From Lolium rigidum (lineage: Eukaryota; Streptophyta; Magnoliopsida; Poales; Poaceae), in the NCBI RefSeq assembly GCF_022539505.1, contig NC_061509.1, positions 208,468,254-208,532,253 on the forward strand: a stretch of DNA of 64,000 bases, written 5' to 3'. Below the pieces are notes generated by a model. The model was not told where the DNA came from, made no database searches, and was given only the letters and a program-made list of their open reading frames with translations. Of the stretch, positions 21,627-35,372 are shown piece after piece. Position 1 is the stretch's first letter. Each line of letters opens with the position of its first letter. The translations under genes and the position numbers were made by a program.

Positions 21627-24504
21627 CCCGTTATTAGTGCTTTTCCAGTGTATCTGAATTGACAACTCAGTTGTTAAGGCTTATAAGTATTCTTTACCTC
21701 CCCTTGTGTCGAATCAATAAATTGGGTTTTACTTCTCGCGAAGACTGTTGCGATCCCCTATACTTGTGGGTCATCAGTTCTATTTGATCATCTAGGTTTG
21801 ATTAAGATGAATACATGGGATACTAATTTAGTAATGATGGTTACTACATTTTATGTGATCATGGTAAACATTTAGAAGCTACTATGGTTATATGAATGAA
21901 ATCAAAATATCATGATCACATGTTCTAGCTTAGGTTTAGGTTTGGAAGCAATTTAGGGTTCACATGTAATAATGGAGCTAGGTGTCCCAATTGAATTAGG
22001 GTTTTAGGTTTCACATGAAATGATGAGGTTATCACTTTATTTATAATGGAACTAGGGTTTCCTAATTACCCTATAATTACTGGATTAATAACTTCATTAT
22101 AAAGTTTGAAGTTATTAATAACTTAGAAGTAAAAATAATATTGAATTTGGCTTTTTATTATTTTTGTAATGGATTAATAATTAAGATAATTATTAAATAG
22201 GGTTTATATCCTATAAATAAAATATTTAATAAGTTCTTAATAAAGAAAATTTGTTTTAATGTTTTCTATATTTACTTTACTGGTTTTTATTTATTTTATA
22301 CCTTTTTCCTAATTATTGAATTTTAATTGAATTTAGAATTGAAATTAAAGGCTTAAATAACAAGTATTAAACAATTAATTTTTTATTAAAAATAAAAATT
22401 TCATATTATATTTTTATTAAATAGAGTTCATTTTTATAAGAATTTTGATATCTCATTTATATTTTTCCGAGTTATAATGAATTTTATTAATTCATGTGAA
22501 GTTACAGCAATTTTCTGAGTTTTAAATTTAAAACGGAATTTGCTAAATGTACCCGGGCATAACACACCCACAGTCAATGACTGGTGGGGTCCTGGCCATG
22601 TCACCTGCCACGGTGGCTTGACTGGTTAAAAATCGAGGACGTGGCCAGAGAGCTCCCTGCCGGCGGCCAGTGAAGGATGGCGCCGACGTTGGAGTGCTCC
22701 CGCGGGTGCGTGCGTGTGTATGTTCGAACCGGGACACTGTGGCGAGTCGAGTGGTGGTTGCGCCGCTCTCTATTGGTCATCGGAACTTCGCCGTCGATCA
22801 CGAACAACGGCGGCGGATGGTGGTCGACGGTGACGGGATTCTACGGCATGAACTAGGGCTCAATAGGGTGCTCAGGAGAAGCGGAAGCTCACCGTGATGC
22901 TCCCAGGCTGGTCGCCGGTGTTGATTGAAGACGGAGACGACCAGGTGGTCGCCGTTCCCCTCGCAGACCTGCGGAAGGGGACGGTCGATTGCGTCCTCAC
23001 CCGAGTTCCCCTTGACGCGATACTCTACCAGATGATCGAGGACGTCAAGGCGCTCCTCCTGCGCTCAACGGCGGCCTCTGGGTTGGTTGGAAACGGTGGG
23101 GCGAGGTGGTCTCCGGCGAGCTAGGGTTTCGGGATTTAGCGCAAACGAGACAAAGAGAGGGGAAGTTGAGGGCGTCCTTGCCATTTATACGGTTCCTCGG
23201 CGTGTGTTGGTGGTCAACAACGCCGGCGGCGACCACGGGACGTGGCGCTGGCGTCGCCGTGTCGAGCTCCTGTGAAGCGAACGAAGCGGAGACGAAGACG
23301 AAGACATCGTCTTCGCTCTTATCCGAATGGGTACGTGGTTTGGCTGTTGGGCTGTGGCTTGGGCCGTGTTGTTGGGCTGCCAAGGTGGGCTGGACCTTGG
23401 GCTCCTGTTGGGCTGCCACGGCCAGGTGAGCCAAGGTAAGGTTTTTCTCCTCTTTTCCTTTTCTGTTTTCATTTTCTATTTTATATTTCCTATTTGAATC
23501 CAGATTTGAATTCAATACTGTTTACAAATATTTCAATTATGTTTTCAATCAAGATTTCGTATACTAACTATTGTATTACTATTCTTTTTGAATTCATATT
23601 TTATATTAGATTATTTGTGTATTTGTGAACTTCACTCAAGATAGTGGTATTATATGAATTGATATTTTCACTTGAATTTCCTCTTTGTTTTTAATTCCAT
23701 TCAATTTAGAAACATAAGAGTTGATACTTTCATCTCCAGGTATTTTTGAAATGGTGATTATTTCTTAGTTCCTATTTGAGAAATTAATCCCTTGTATGTT
23801 ATTTCATGTGAGTAGCATTTAATTATAGTTTTGAAGGTTTGATGATCACCCATATTAAATTAGCATTGGTGTTATGATCTATTAACACTTTGAATTATCT
23901 AGAGTAGATATTACTCTAATCAGGGTTTGGTCTTGGTTATCATGATAAGTGGTTGATCACCACTTATGGGTTTTAATTAGAAAATATAGCACAAGGGTTT
24001 CTTATGTTCATGAATTCAAGCATAAGATATTATTGAGGTTGCAATTCTGGTTATAGAGATGAAATGCCACCATATTGCATTGGCTAGGTTTACTCACCAC
24101 AATGCAATGATAAAATGGTTACTTGTTTAATATTTCATGTGCTCCTTTAGTTACTAAGGACTCGAAGAATTGGTTTTATCTGATTCCAATGGACTTCTAT
24201 TATTATCCTAATCCATCATTAAAGTAATTAAAGTGGCTATGGTTCTTTTTATAGTTAACTTTGGTTATATGGATGATTGGTTTCTCACCATATTAAGTAT
24301 GGAGTTTTACTCTAAAGTTTTCTTAGGTTCTTTAATTTATGAAATATAGATATGGTAGGATTCTACTTATGACCACCAAGTGGTTCACAAGTAAAGGTTG
24401 GAATATAAGCCTAGGGTTGCTTACTAGTTACTACCCTAAGATTTCATGGGGTGAATAATATCTACTTATCCTATTAGGATTTAACTATACCTCAGGAGCA
24501 TGAT
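21627..24504 (-). repeat. Contig 2 start: second copy of E3 LTR end plus X LTR middle (probable false duplication)
   Basis: 21627-21776 repeats the last part of the E3 3' LTR; 21777-21781 is TSD GTTCT; 21782-24489 repeats 18813-21526, and 24490-24504 (cctcaggagcatgat) then continues the X LTR. I count about 20 differences in 2.86 kb, nearly all at CTG/CAG sites. The GC island lies at 22540-23430. Confidence 0.85.
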
Positions 24505-26106
24505 TGATACGTCTCCGACGTATCGATAATTTCTTATGTTCTATGCCATATTATTGATGATACCTACATGTTTTATGCACACTTTATGTCATATTCGTGC
24601 ATTTACTGGAACTAACCTATTAACAAGATGCCGAAGTGCCAGTTCCTGTTTTCTCGCTGTTTTTGGTTTCGTAAATCCTAGTAACGAAATATTCTCGGAA
24701 TTGGACGAAACAAAGACCCAGGGGCCTATTTTTCCACGGAGCTTCTAGAAGACCGAAGAACATACGAAGTGGGGCCACGAGGTGGCGACACCACAAGGCG
24801 GCGCGGCCAAGGGGGGGCCCGCGCCACCCTATGGTGTGGGCCCCTCGTCAGGCCCCCGACTCTGCCCTTCCGCCTACTTAAAGCCTCCCGTCGCGAAACC
24901 CCCGAGGCGAAAAACCACGATACGGAAAACCTACCGAGACGCCGCCGCCGCCGATCCCATCTCGGGGATTCCGGAGATCTCCTCCGGCACCCTGCCGGAG
25001 AGGGGATTCATCTCCCGGAGGACTCTACACCGCCATGGTCGCCTCCGGAGTGATGAGTGAGTAGTTCACCCCTGGACTATGGGTCCATAGCGGTAGCTAG
25101 ATGGTTGTATTCTCCTCATTGTGCTTCATTGTTGGATCTTGTGAGCTGCCTAACATGATCAAGATCATCTATCCGTAATACTCTATGTTGTGTTTGTCGG
25201 GATCCGATGGATAGAGAATACCATGTCATGTTAATTATCAAGTTATTACATATGTGTTGTTTATGATCTTGCATGCTCTCCGTTACTAGTAGAGGCTCTG
25301 GCCAAGTTTTTACTTTTAACTCCAAGAGGGAGTATTTATGCTCGATAGTGGGTTCATGCCTGCATTGACACACGGGACGAGTGACGAGAAAGTTCTAAGG
25401 TTGTGTTGTCTTGTTGCCACTAGGGATAAAACATTGGCGCTATGTCCGAGGATGTAGTTGTTGATTACATTACGCACCATACTTAATGCAATTGTCTGTT
25501 GTTAGCAACTTAATACTGGAGGGGGGTCGGATGATAACCTGAAGGTGGACTTTTTAGGCATAGAGGCGGTTGGATGGCGGTCTATGTACTTTGTCGTAAT
25601 GCCCAATTAAATCTCACTATACTTATCATGTCATGTATGTGCATTGTTATGCCCCCTCTATTTGTCAATTGCCCGACTGTAATTTGTTCACCCAACATGC
25701 TTTTATCTTATGGGAGAGACACCTCTAGTGAACTGTGGACCCCGGTCCATTCTTTTAATACTGAAATACAAATCTGCTGCAATACTTGTTTTTACTATTT
25801 TCTCTGCAAACAATCATCTTCCACACAATACGGTTAATCCTTTGTTACGAGCAAGCCGGTGAGATTGACAACCTCACTCGTTTCGTTGGGGCAAAGTACT
25901 TTGGTTGTGTTGTGCGGGTTCCACGTTGGCGCCGGAATCCCTGGTGTTGCGCCTCACTACATCCCGCCGCCATCAACCTTCAACGTGCTTCTTGGCTCCT
26001 CCTGGTTCGATAAACCTTGGCTTCTTTCCGAGGGAAAACTTGCTGCTGTGCGCATCATACCTTCCCCTTGGGGTTGCCCAACGAACGTGTGAAATACACG
26101 CCATCA
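24505..26106 (+). repeat. E2 5' LTR
   Basis: TGATACGTCTCCGACGTATCG ... GTGAAATACACGCCATCA. TATA-like tacttaaag at 24875-24883. ORFs within are leader shadows that recur in the 3' LTR. Confidence 0.9.
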
Positions 26107-26145
26107 AGCATATTTTCACGGCGCTCGTTGCCGGGGAGATCAAGA
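26107..26145 (+). other. E2 primer-binding site
   Basis: agcatattttcacggcgctcgttgccgggga-type site. gctcgttg should read gccgttg by comparison with E4 and E3. Confidence 0.55.
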
Positions 26146-26370
26146 CACGCTGCAAGGGGAGTCTCCACTTCTCAATCTCTTTACTTTGTTTTTGTCTTGC
26201 TTTATTTTATTTACTACTTTGTTTGCTGCATTATATCAAAACACAAAAAATTAGTTGCTAGTTTTACTTTATTTCTTGTCTTGCACTCTATATCAAAAAC
26301 ACAAAAAAATTAGTTACTTGTTTTACTTTACTTAATATCATGCATGTTTTTATTTCACTAGTTAAGCATA

Positions 26371-27035
26371 ATGGAAAACAACAAAAATATGAGAGATCTT
26401 TATGAACTTTATCTTGAATTAGGACATGATGTGTTTGAAGAGAGAATTAAAAAACCCATGGAACTTTATATGCATGCTAATGGGAATGTTATTACTATGG
26501 ATGCTTTGAACACCATTGTTGCTAATGCTATGGAAAATTCTAAGCTTGGGGAAGCTGGCTCGATGAGCATGATCTTTTTAGTCCCCCAAGCATTGAGGAG
26601 AAAATTTTCTTTTATGATTACAATATGCCTCCTATATATGATGATAGCCACTTTGTTGAATTTGCTCCCACTACAACTAATAAAATTGATTATGCTTACA
26701 TGGAGAGTAATAATTTTATGCATGAGACTCATGATAAGAATGCTTTATGTGATAGTTACATTGTTGAGTTTGCTCATGATGCTACTGAAAATTATTATGA
26801 GAGAGGAAAATATGGTTGTAGAAATTTTCATGTTACTAAAACACCTCTCTATGTGCTGAAATTTTTGAAGCTACACTTGTTTTATCTTCCTATGCTTGTT
26901 ACTTTGCTCTTCATGAACTTGTTTATTTACAAGATTCCTATGCATAGGAAGCATTTTAGACTTAAATGTGTTTTGAATTTGCCTCTTGATGCTCTCTTTT
27001 GCTTCAAATACTATTTCTTGCGAGTGCATCATTAA
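26371..27035 (+). CDS. E2 short fused gag-tail protein (one apparent frameshift)
   Basis: The start MENNKNMRDLYELYLELG matches the E1 N-terminus. The frame is lost at 26559-26562 (ggctcgatgagc); a CCTGG read as CTCG explains the one-base loss. Similarity continues in the frame of 26625-27035. The N-terminal roughly 65 residues are thus joined directly to an acidic linker and the shared tail: YYERGK, hydrophobic LHLFYLPMLVTLLFMNLFIYK, PMHRKHFRLK, FKYYFLRVHH. Capsid domain and zinc knuckle are deleted relative to E1. That this minimal version keeps only both ends of the E1 protein suggests these ends are what the element needs in cis or in trans. Confidence 0.7.
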
Positions 27036-29577
27036 AGCTGCTTGAGCCCATCTTAATGGCTATAAAGAAAGAACTTCTTGGGAGATAACCCATGTGTTAT
27101 TTTGCTACGAGTACTTGGTTTTTATTTTGAGTCTTGGAAGTTGTTTACTACTGTAGCAACCTCTCTTTATCTTAGTTTTGAGTTTTGTTGTGCCAAGTAA
27201 AGTCTTTGATAGTAAAGTAAGTACTAGATTTGGATTACTCGCGTGAGTTCCAGCATTTCTTTGCTTGTCACGAATCTGGGTCTATCTCCCTGTAGGTAGC
27301 TCAGAAAATTAAGCCAATTTACGAGCATGATCCTCGGATATGTACGCAACTTTCATTCAATTTGAGCATTTTCATTTGAGCAAGTCTGGTGGCCTAATAA
27401 AATCCATCTTTACGGATCCGTTATGTTTTGACAGATTCTGTCTTTTATTTCGCATTGCCTCTTTTGCTATGTTGGATGAATTTCTTTGATCCACTAATGT
27501 CCGAGTAGCTTTATGCAATGTCCAGAAGTGTTAAGAATGATTGTGTCACCTCTGAACATGTGAATTTTTATTATGCACTAACCCTCTAATGAGTTATTTC
27601 GAGTTTGGTGTGGAGGAAGTTTTCAAGGATCAAGAGAGGAGTATGATGCAATATGATCAAGGAGAGTGAAAGCTCTAAGCTTGGGGATGCCCCGGTGGTT
27701 CACCCCTGCATATTCTAAGAAGACTCAAGCGTCTAAGCTTGGGGATGCCCAAGGCATCCCCTTCTTCATCGACAACATTATCAGGTTCCTGCCCTGAAAC
27801 TATATTTTTATTCCGTCACATCTTATGCACTTTGCTTGGAGCGTCGGTTTGTTTTTGTTTTTTGGTTTTGTTTGAATAAAATGGATCCTAGCATTCACTT
27901 TATGGGAGAGAGACACGCTCCTCTGTAGCATATGGACAAATATGTCCTTAGACTCTACTCATAGTATTCATGGCGAAGTTTCTTCTTCGTTAAATTGTTA
28001 TATGGTTGGAATTGGAAAATGCTACATGTAGTAACTCTAAAATGTCTTGGATAATTTGATACTTGGCAATTGTTGTGCTCATGTTTAAGCTCTTGCATCA
28101 TATACTTTGCACCCATTAATGAAGAAATACTTAGAGCTTGTTAATTAGGTTTCTCTAGAGTCTAGATAACATCTAGTATTGAGTTTTGAACAACAAGGAA
28201 GACGGTATGGAGTCTTATAATGTTTACCATATGTCTTTTATGTGAGTTTTGCTGTACCGTTCATCCTTGTGTTTGTTTCAAATAACCTTGCTAGCCTAAA
28301 CCTTGTATCGAGAGGGAATACTTCTCATGCATCCAAAATACTTGAGCCAACCACTATGCCATTTGTGTCCACCATACCTACCTACTACATGGTATTTATC
28401 CGCCATTCCAAAGTAAATTGCTTGAGTGCTACCTTTAAAATTCCATCATTCACCTTTGCAATATATAGCTCATGGGACAAATAGCTTAAAAACTATTGTG
28501 GTATTGAATATGTACTTATGCACTTTATCTCTTATTAAGTTGCTTGTTGTGCGATAACCATGTTTCGGGGACGCCATCAACTATTCTTTGTTGAATATCA
28601 TGTGAGTTGCTATGCATGTCCGTCTTGTCTGAAGTAAGAGAGATCTACCACCTTCATGGTTGGAGCATGCATATTGTTAGAGAAGAACTTTGGGCCGCTA
28701 ACTAAAGCCATGATTCATGGTGGAAGTTTCGGTTTGGACATATATCCTCAATCTCATATGAGAATAATAATTGTTGCCACATGCTTATGCATTAAAGAGG
28801 AGTCCATTATCCGTTGTCCATGTTGTCCCGGTATGGATGTCTAAGTTGAGAATAATCAAAAGCGAGAAATCCAAAATGCGAGCTTTCTCCTTAGACCTTT
28901 GTACAGGCGGCATGGAGGTACCCCATTGTGACACTTGGTTAAAACATGTGCATTGCAAAGATCCGGTAGTCCAAGTTAATTAGGACAAGGTGCGGGCACT
29001 ATTAGTATACTATGCATGAGACTTGCAACTTGTAAGATATAATGTACATAACTCATATGCTTTATTACTACCGTTGACAAAATTGTTTCATGTTTTCAAA
29101 ATAAAAGCTCTAGCAAATATAGCAATCGATGCTTTCCTCTTTGAAGGACCATTCTCTTTACTTTTATGTTGAGTCAGTTCACCTATATCTCTCCACCTCA
29201 AGAAGCAAACACTTGTGTGAACTGTGCATTGATTCCTACATACTTGCATATTGTACTTGTTATATTACTCTATGTTGACAATTATCCATGAGATATACAT
29301 GTTACAAGTTGAAAGCAACCGCTGAAACTTAATCTTCCTTTGTGTTGCTTCAATACCTTTACTTTGATTTATTGCTTTATGAGTTAACTCTTATGCAAGA
29401 CTTATTAATACTTGTCTTGAAGTACTATTCATGAAAAGTCTTTGCTTTATGATTCACTTGTTTACTCATGTCATTACCATTGTTTTGATCGCTGCATTCA
29501 CTACATATGTTTACAAATAGTATGATCAAGGTTATGATGGCATATCACTTCAGAAATTATCTTTGTTATCGTTTTAC
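27036..29577 (+). other. E2 3' non-coding internal region
   Basis: Aligned with the E1 and E3 interiors. AAGCTTGGGGATGC boxes at 27677 and 27735. An unshared insertion lies at about 28460-29060. ORFs of 60-80 codons here are not conserved in the sister elements. Confidence 0.75.
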
Positions 29578-29613
29578 CCGCTCGGGACGAGCGGAACTAA
29601 GCTTGGGGATGCT
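29578..29613 (+). promoter_or_regulatory. E2 pre-LTR hairpin and polypurine tract
   Basis: CCGCTCG (29578-29584) pairs with CGAGCGG (29588-29594), loop GGA; then aagcttggggatgc (29599-29612) and the LTR. Confidence 0.7.
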
Positions 29614-31205
29614 TGATACGTCTCCGACGTATCGATAATTTCTTATGTTCTATGCCATATTATTGATGATACCTACATGTTTTATGCACACTTTATGTCA
29701 TATTCGTGCATTTTCTGGAACTAACCTATTAACAAGATGCCGAAGTGCAGTTCTCGTTTTCTGCTGTTTTTGGTTTCGTAAATCCTAGTAACGAAATATT
29801 CTCGAATTGGACGAAACAAAGACCCGGGGGCCTATTTTTCCACGGAGCTTCCAGAAGACCGAAGAACATACGAAGTGGGGCCACGAGGTGGCGACACCAC
29901 AAGGCGGCGCGGCCAGGGGGGCCCGCGCCGCCCTATGGTGTGGGCCCCTCGTCGGGCCCCCGACTCTGCCCTTCCGCCTACTTAAAGCCTCCGTCGTGAA
30001 ACCCCTGAGGCGAAAAACCACGATACGGAAAACCTTACTGAGACGCCGCCGCCGCCGATCCCATCTCGGGGATTCGGAGATCTCCTCCGGCACCCTGCCG
30101 GAGAGGGGATTCATCTCCCGGAGGACTCTACACCGCCATGGTCGCCTCCGGAGTGATGAGTGAGTAGTTCACCCCTGGACTATGGGTCCATAGCAGTAGC
30201 TAGATGGTTGTCTTCTCCTCATTGTGCTTCATTGTTGGATCTTGTGAGCTGCCTAACATGATCAAGATCATCTATCCGTAATACTCTATGTTGTGTTTGT
30301 CGGGATCCGATGGATAGAGAATACCATGTCATGTTAATTATCAAGTTATTACATATGTGTTGTTTATGATCTTGCATGCTCTCCGTTACTAGTAGAGGCT
30401 CTGGCCAAGTTTTTACTTTTAACTCCGAGAGGGAGTATTTATGCTCGATAGTGGGTTCATGCTCGCATTGACACCGGGAACAGTGACAGAAAGTTCTAAG
30501 GTTGTGTTGTGCTGTTGCCACTAGGGATAAAACATTAGCGCTATGTCCGAGGATGTAGTTGTTGATTACATTACGCACCATACTTAATGCAATTGTCTGT
30601 TGTTAGCAACTTAATACTGGAGGGGGTTCGGATGATAACCTGAAGGTGGACTTTTTAGGCATAGATGCAGTTGGATGGCGGTCTATGTACTTTGTCATAA
30701 TGCCCAATTAAATCTCACTATACTTATCATGTCATGTATGTGCATTGTTATGCCCTCTCTATTTGTCAATCGCCCGATCGTAATTTGTTCACCCAACATG
30801 CTTTTATCTTATGGGAGAGACACCTCTAGTGAACTGTGGACCCCGGTCCATTCTTTTAATACTGAAATACAAATCTGCTGCAATACTTGTTTTTACTATT
30901 TTCTCTGCAAACAATCATCTTCCACACAATACGGTTAATCCTTTGTTATAGCAAGCCGGTGAGATTGACAACCTCACTGTTTCGTTGGGGCAAAGTACTT
31001 TGGTTGTGTTGTGCAGGTTCCACGTTGGCGCCGGAATCCCTGGTGTTGCGCCTCACTACATCCCGCCGCCATCAACCTTCAACGTGCTTCTTGGCTCCTC
31101 CTGGTTCGATAAACCTTGGTTTCTTTCTGAGGGAAAACTTGCTGCTGTGCGCATCATACCTTCCTCTTGGGGTTGCCCAACGAACGTGTGAAATACACGC
31201 CATCA
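29614..31205 (+). repeat. E2 3' LTR
   Basis: Copy of 24505-26106 with differences largely at CTG/CAG or CCGG sites. TATA-like tacttaaag at 29979. Confidence 0.9.
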
Positions 31206-32559
31206 ATGATCATGGTTTAAGCATGATCAACTTGGTCTTAATATCTCTACCTCAGGTTCTTAGGGTTTATGATCATCACTCAATTTATAATGATCAAGGT
31301 TTGGTGTCCTAAGGTATCTCTCATTAAATGGATTTCTCACTTCTATTCTACTTTCTTGGATGGGACTACTATGGTTGCTTCTATAATTTATATCCCAGGA
31401 GAATGCCCGAGTTAATAAGTTATAGTGCTACTTAAGGAATGATGATTTAATCATCAGGACATATGGATAGTTCTCTCCCCTAAATTTAAGTGTTGCCTCA
31501 ACTAACTTGAGTGTAGCACTAAAGCTTGAGCTCTCTTTCAAAGGAATGGTTTAATCAAGGGTTTATGGTGTACTCCTAATATCTCCTTAGGTGTCTAGGC
31601 TAAGGTTCCATTTGCCTAGCTGAATTGAGTTAGTCTCTTCCTCACCCTATCAATTCATGGATATAATCTTGTTTCACTTTCTATTAGGTTATCTCACCAC
31701 TCCAAGAGGAAATGGTTTACAACCTAATACTTTAGTTCAATGGTTGTCATTGATTCCTTAATAAGTAAGGCTGGCATTGGTATGAATGGTCTCTCTCATT
31801 TTGGGAAGGACTTTAATACTAACTTAAGGTTAGACTCCATAGGGATTGATGTGATCATCAATATCCATTTTTAACATAAATGGTTTCTCTTTCTAGGAAT
31901 GTCTTGAATAACATCCTAGGGTTTCTCTTAAAGATGATGACTTGAATACTTGGATGTATATCCAAGGTTTAACTCAAGGTCTGTTATTGCTTCTCTTATA
32001 ATTATAATAGAACTCTCACCTCTCTAGGTGTGATGCATAATAATTTGGAATAGAGAAGAATTATATTCCTTAGTTGGATCTCCTTGTCTTGTTTCCAAGG
32101 AGGAAGTAAAATGAATACCATGAGGCTTATGGAAGGATCAAGGGTTAGCTTAAGACATGGAAAAGATAAGTCTAGAATAGTTCTCCATTTTATTATTACT
32201 TGATTTATAGTTAAATAGATATTCATATGTTATGGCAAAGATTACCATGTTATGATCTTTAATAAGATCCAGTAGTTGCTCCTTGATTCATATGTTCTTG
32301 TGTTGGTTTTAATTCCATTTGATCTAACCCCTTAGATCAAATCATCTCTACCCAAAACAAGGTTTTAACAAATTCACATTGAGGTTGATAGCACTTGGCT
32401 TGATGATCTACTTCAATTCCATCAAGGTCAAGTGAAACTTCGATTCATCGTGGACTGTTTTACTTTAAAGCGCGAAAATTCCCCAGATTTTCTATGCATG
32501 AATGCAATGCACACATCTGTTTCCTCTATTTTTGTCACCCCAATACCTGGGATACTACA
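31206..32559 (-). repeat. X LTR, 5' part, minus strand
   Basis: Continues the host sequence after E2 up to the LTR start, which on the minus strand reads TGTAGTATCCCAGGTATTGG at 32559. Summed over the unnested minus pieces, the LTR is about 6.4 kb. No coding potential. Confidence 0.65.
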
Positions 32560-35372
32560 GTCTCTACCCCTTAAACTAAACTTTGTCCTCGAAGTTTGAA
32601 CTCTCTCACGTTTCAGAGTGTGAATCTGACTTGTGCAGACTACATCTTTTCTCGAACTCCGTGGTGATCTCAATAGATATAATTGTATATATCCCTTGTC
32701 CAGATTCTTCCTGGATTCCATTAGGGTTTGTCTCTGAACCATGGTTCTTACTTTTATTCTTTGATTTCTTCCAATATCATTATCTTGTTTCCTTTCTCAT
32801 TGACGATTCAATGATTAGGACTTCTTCTGGTACTGCTAGTCTTAACTGAAGACTAATTTAATAACATACTCCTATTTGGTAAATAGGTCTTTGTTTTCCC
32901 TTACTACCAAAACTGCAATTATGGTACTAAGTAAGGTACTTAACATGGAAATGATCATGGTGGTTTATTCCTCTAAGAATGGATTAGACTCATTTAGTCC
33001 ATCCAATCATGGTTTATAGTTGATACCTATAACTATTTTGTGTTCTTTAGGTTCCATGAAAGGAATCATTCTATTAGTCTTTGATATTGGTATGTTCAAT
33101 CTTCTTCATTCTTTGACCCTCTTGGGCTTTATTGGTCTACGGTATTTCCTTTTCCAAATTCATTATACTTAGCTTACTTGAGCTTCCGTACTTCTGAGTA
33201 AATTTTACTCACTTTCTCAAGTTATAGTCCACTTCTTACTTCCTCGAGGTATGAACCTCGGCTTCTGGTCTGACATCCTTCTGAAAGTAGTGTTCAATAA
33301 TCTTATGAAAATAAGATCGAACTTCCTCTTGGTTCAGACCTTCATCAACTATCTTGCTCAAAATATTGAGTTATTGTACAGTCAACTCAATCTTTACTCT
33401 ACCCCTTAGAGTTTTCTTATGGTCTTCAACTCCTTTTCTTCCAACTATTGGACTTATGATTAGAATATTGGTCTAGATCTAGTTTATGATTTATATTCCT
33501 CTAAGGTTTTGCGAAGAATCTTTGGGGTGTATCCACTCAGTTATGGACATCCAATGTGAATCCTTCGAATAAATGATTATAGGTCAGTGTTATTTGGCTG
33601 ACAAAATTTTATTTGTTCAGAACTACTTGGTACAAATAATCCACTGGTGGACTACTTGATATCAGTTGTGGCTATTTGTTATCTAAAAATGTACTCTATT
33701 ATAGGTTTTGACCAATTGGTCGGGACATCTTCTACTTTATCTCGAAGTATTGATCCTATACCACAACTGTGTCTTCTGATACCAACTGTGGTCTTCTTAT
33801 AACTGCTATAGTTTGATAGGTTATCTTCCTTCCTTCAGGGTTTATTTTGCAAGAAAACCACTAGCTGACACTACGAATATAGTATCCTAAGTGATTCCCA
33901 TGCATTCCCTCTTCCATAATGACTAAAGTTCTACTTCTTCTTCTCCATATTCACCATATCTCTCACCTTCATGCTTCTCATGTACTAAAGTACTCCTCTG
34001 TAGAGGTAAGCATGAGTTTTTGATTGTACTTCCCTCAGAGTATTATGGTTACTTCCCACAACTTTACTTCCTTTTTCTGATTAACTTTCATCTTGTCTTT
34101 AAGATCTTCATAGTTCGTCACTTCCTCACACGAATACCATTACCCTCTAGATCTATAGCATTAAGTAAGAACTTGATATTGCAACATGCATTTGCATATC
34201 AAAGTCAAACTTCATGTATGTATCTAGTCAAACAATGAAAATCCAATAGAAATCCAAGAAGATTCAGCTTTGTGCTTATGATACACATCATCATAGGCCT
34301 GAATATAATAGTTGAGGAAGACATCTCTAAACATCAGGCTGAGATGTGTAGTATATAACACCACATAATTTAGGTTTATATCGTGATACTTAGCACGAAT
34401 ATATGGGATTCTACTGTTTGTCTCAACCTTTACCTGAATTGCACAATTGCAATGAGATAAACTTGAAACAAAGTGGTGTAGGATAGTTAAGGTTAACCTA
34501 GTTTTGTTTGGAAGTACTACTTAACTTCCATTTTTGTTAAGGACTATCTCACATGATATGTCTAGGTTCTAACATGGCTACTCTGAACACATAACTCTTG
34601 GAATATAGCTCCTATACTTCCAAGTGATTCTATCATAAGACTATAGTCATGATGTGCTTGGCACACTTCCCATATTTTTGGAACACAGTTCTTGCACTAT
34701 TGTCTGGCTTCTTATTGTTCTCTTCCTAAATGTTTATGATATTCTATTCCATCACATAATGATTCTCAGGTGAATCATATATGATTAGCAACTCTACTAT
34801 ATAAGTAGACATACATTATTTCTATCTCTCTTCCTTACTTTCCATGATTGACTCATCATGGTCTATACTACCTCATATCACTTGTTCTTATCACTTACTA
34901 TCAGTTGTTTTACAAGTTGGGATAATTTACTTACTCATTACTTAACTTGGTCTACATTTACTATTATGATATCTTAATTATCTTCATCACTTGATATTAC
35001 TCCAATTACAGGTCTGGATATCTCTTACTTAACTATAACAAGTGTTGGTACACATCTTCCAATAGGATATCTTCCTTATGGTTGTATCCTCTCTTTGGAC
35101 TACCATGTATTGTATACCAACTGTGGTCTACTCATAATTATTTTAGGGTCTTAAGAGTATGCTACATACTTGAGATTAGCTAGCTAACATTACTTAGGAA
35201 ATGTAGGTAAGAAATGTTGACTCAAGTGTGTCAGGATTATTCTCAAGTGAATGTCCATCTCAAGTCATAAAAATATTTGGTTCACCTAAGACAACTTCCT
35301 ATAGACATTACCAATCCTATAGGTCTCCTTTAAAAGGTTTTAATCCTAGGTCAAAGCATTTGCTCTGATACC
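32560..35372 (-). mobile_element. Element X interior, minus strand (LARD-like, non-coding)
   Basis: From the primer-binding site gctctgatacc (35362-35372, reverse complement GGTATCAGAGC) to the polypurine tract aaggggtagagac beside the LTR start at 32559. Over 2.8 kb no long frame is present. Near the 3' end, 32560-32742 on the minus strand reads like a degenerate Gypsy pol tail (RTKFSLRGRDC). A long LTR with a short non-coding interior fits the LARD class (Sukkula-like in structure, family not identified). PBS-like words (acagttggtatcag, cagttgtggtat) recur inside at about 33740-33800. Confidence 0.65.

Larger units (their letters stand above)
24505..31205 (+). mobile_element. E2, LTR retrotransposon without pol, TSD ATGAT
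   Basis: 5' LTR 24505-26106, primer site, ORF 26371-27035, non-coding interior to 29613, 3' LTR 29614-31205. ATGAT flanks both ends (24500-24504 and 31206-31210), and the X LTR continues across it. The E2 LTRs match the E4 5' LTR (53545-55129, minus) closely, so E2 and E4 are one family; E4 carries gag and protease, while E2 keeps only a short fused ORF. Confidence 0.92.

Noticed and set aside
18661..24489. Recent biological tandem duplication
   Set aside because: Boundaries coincide exactly with the two contig ends at a 100-N gap, and differences are almost only at CHG motifs.
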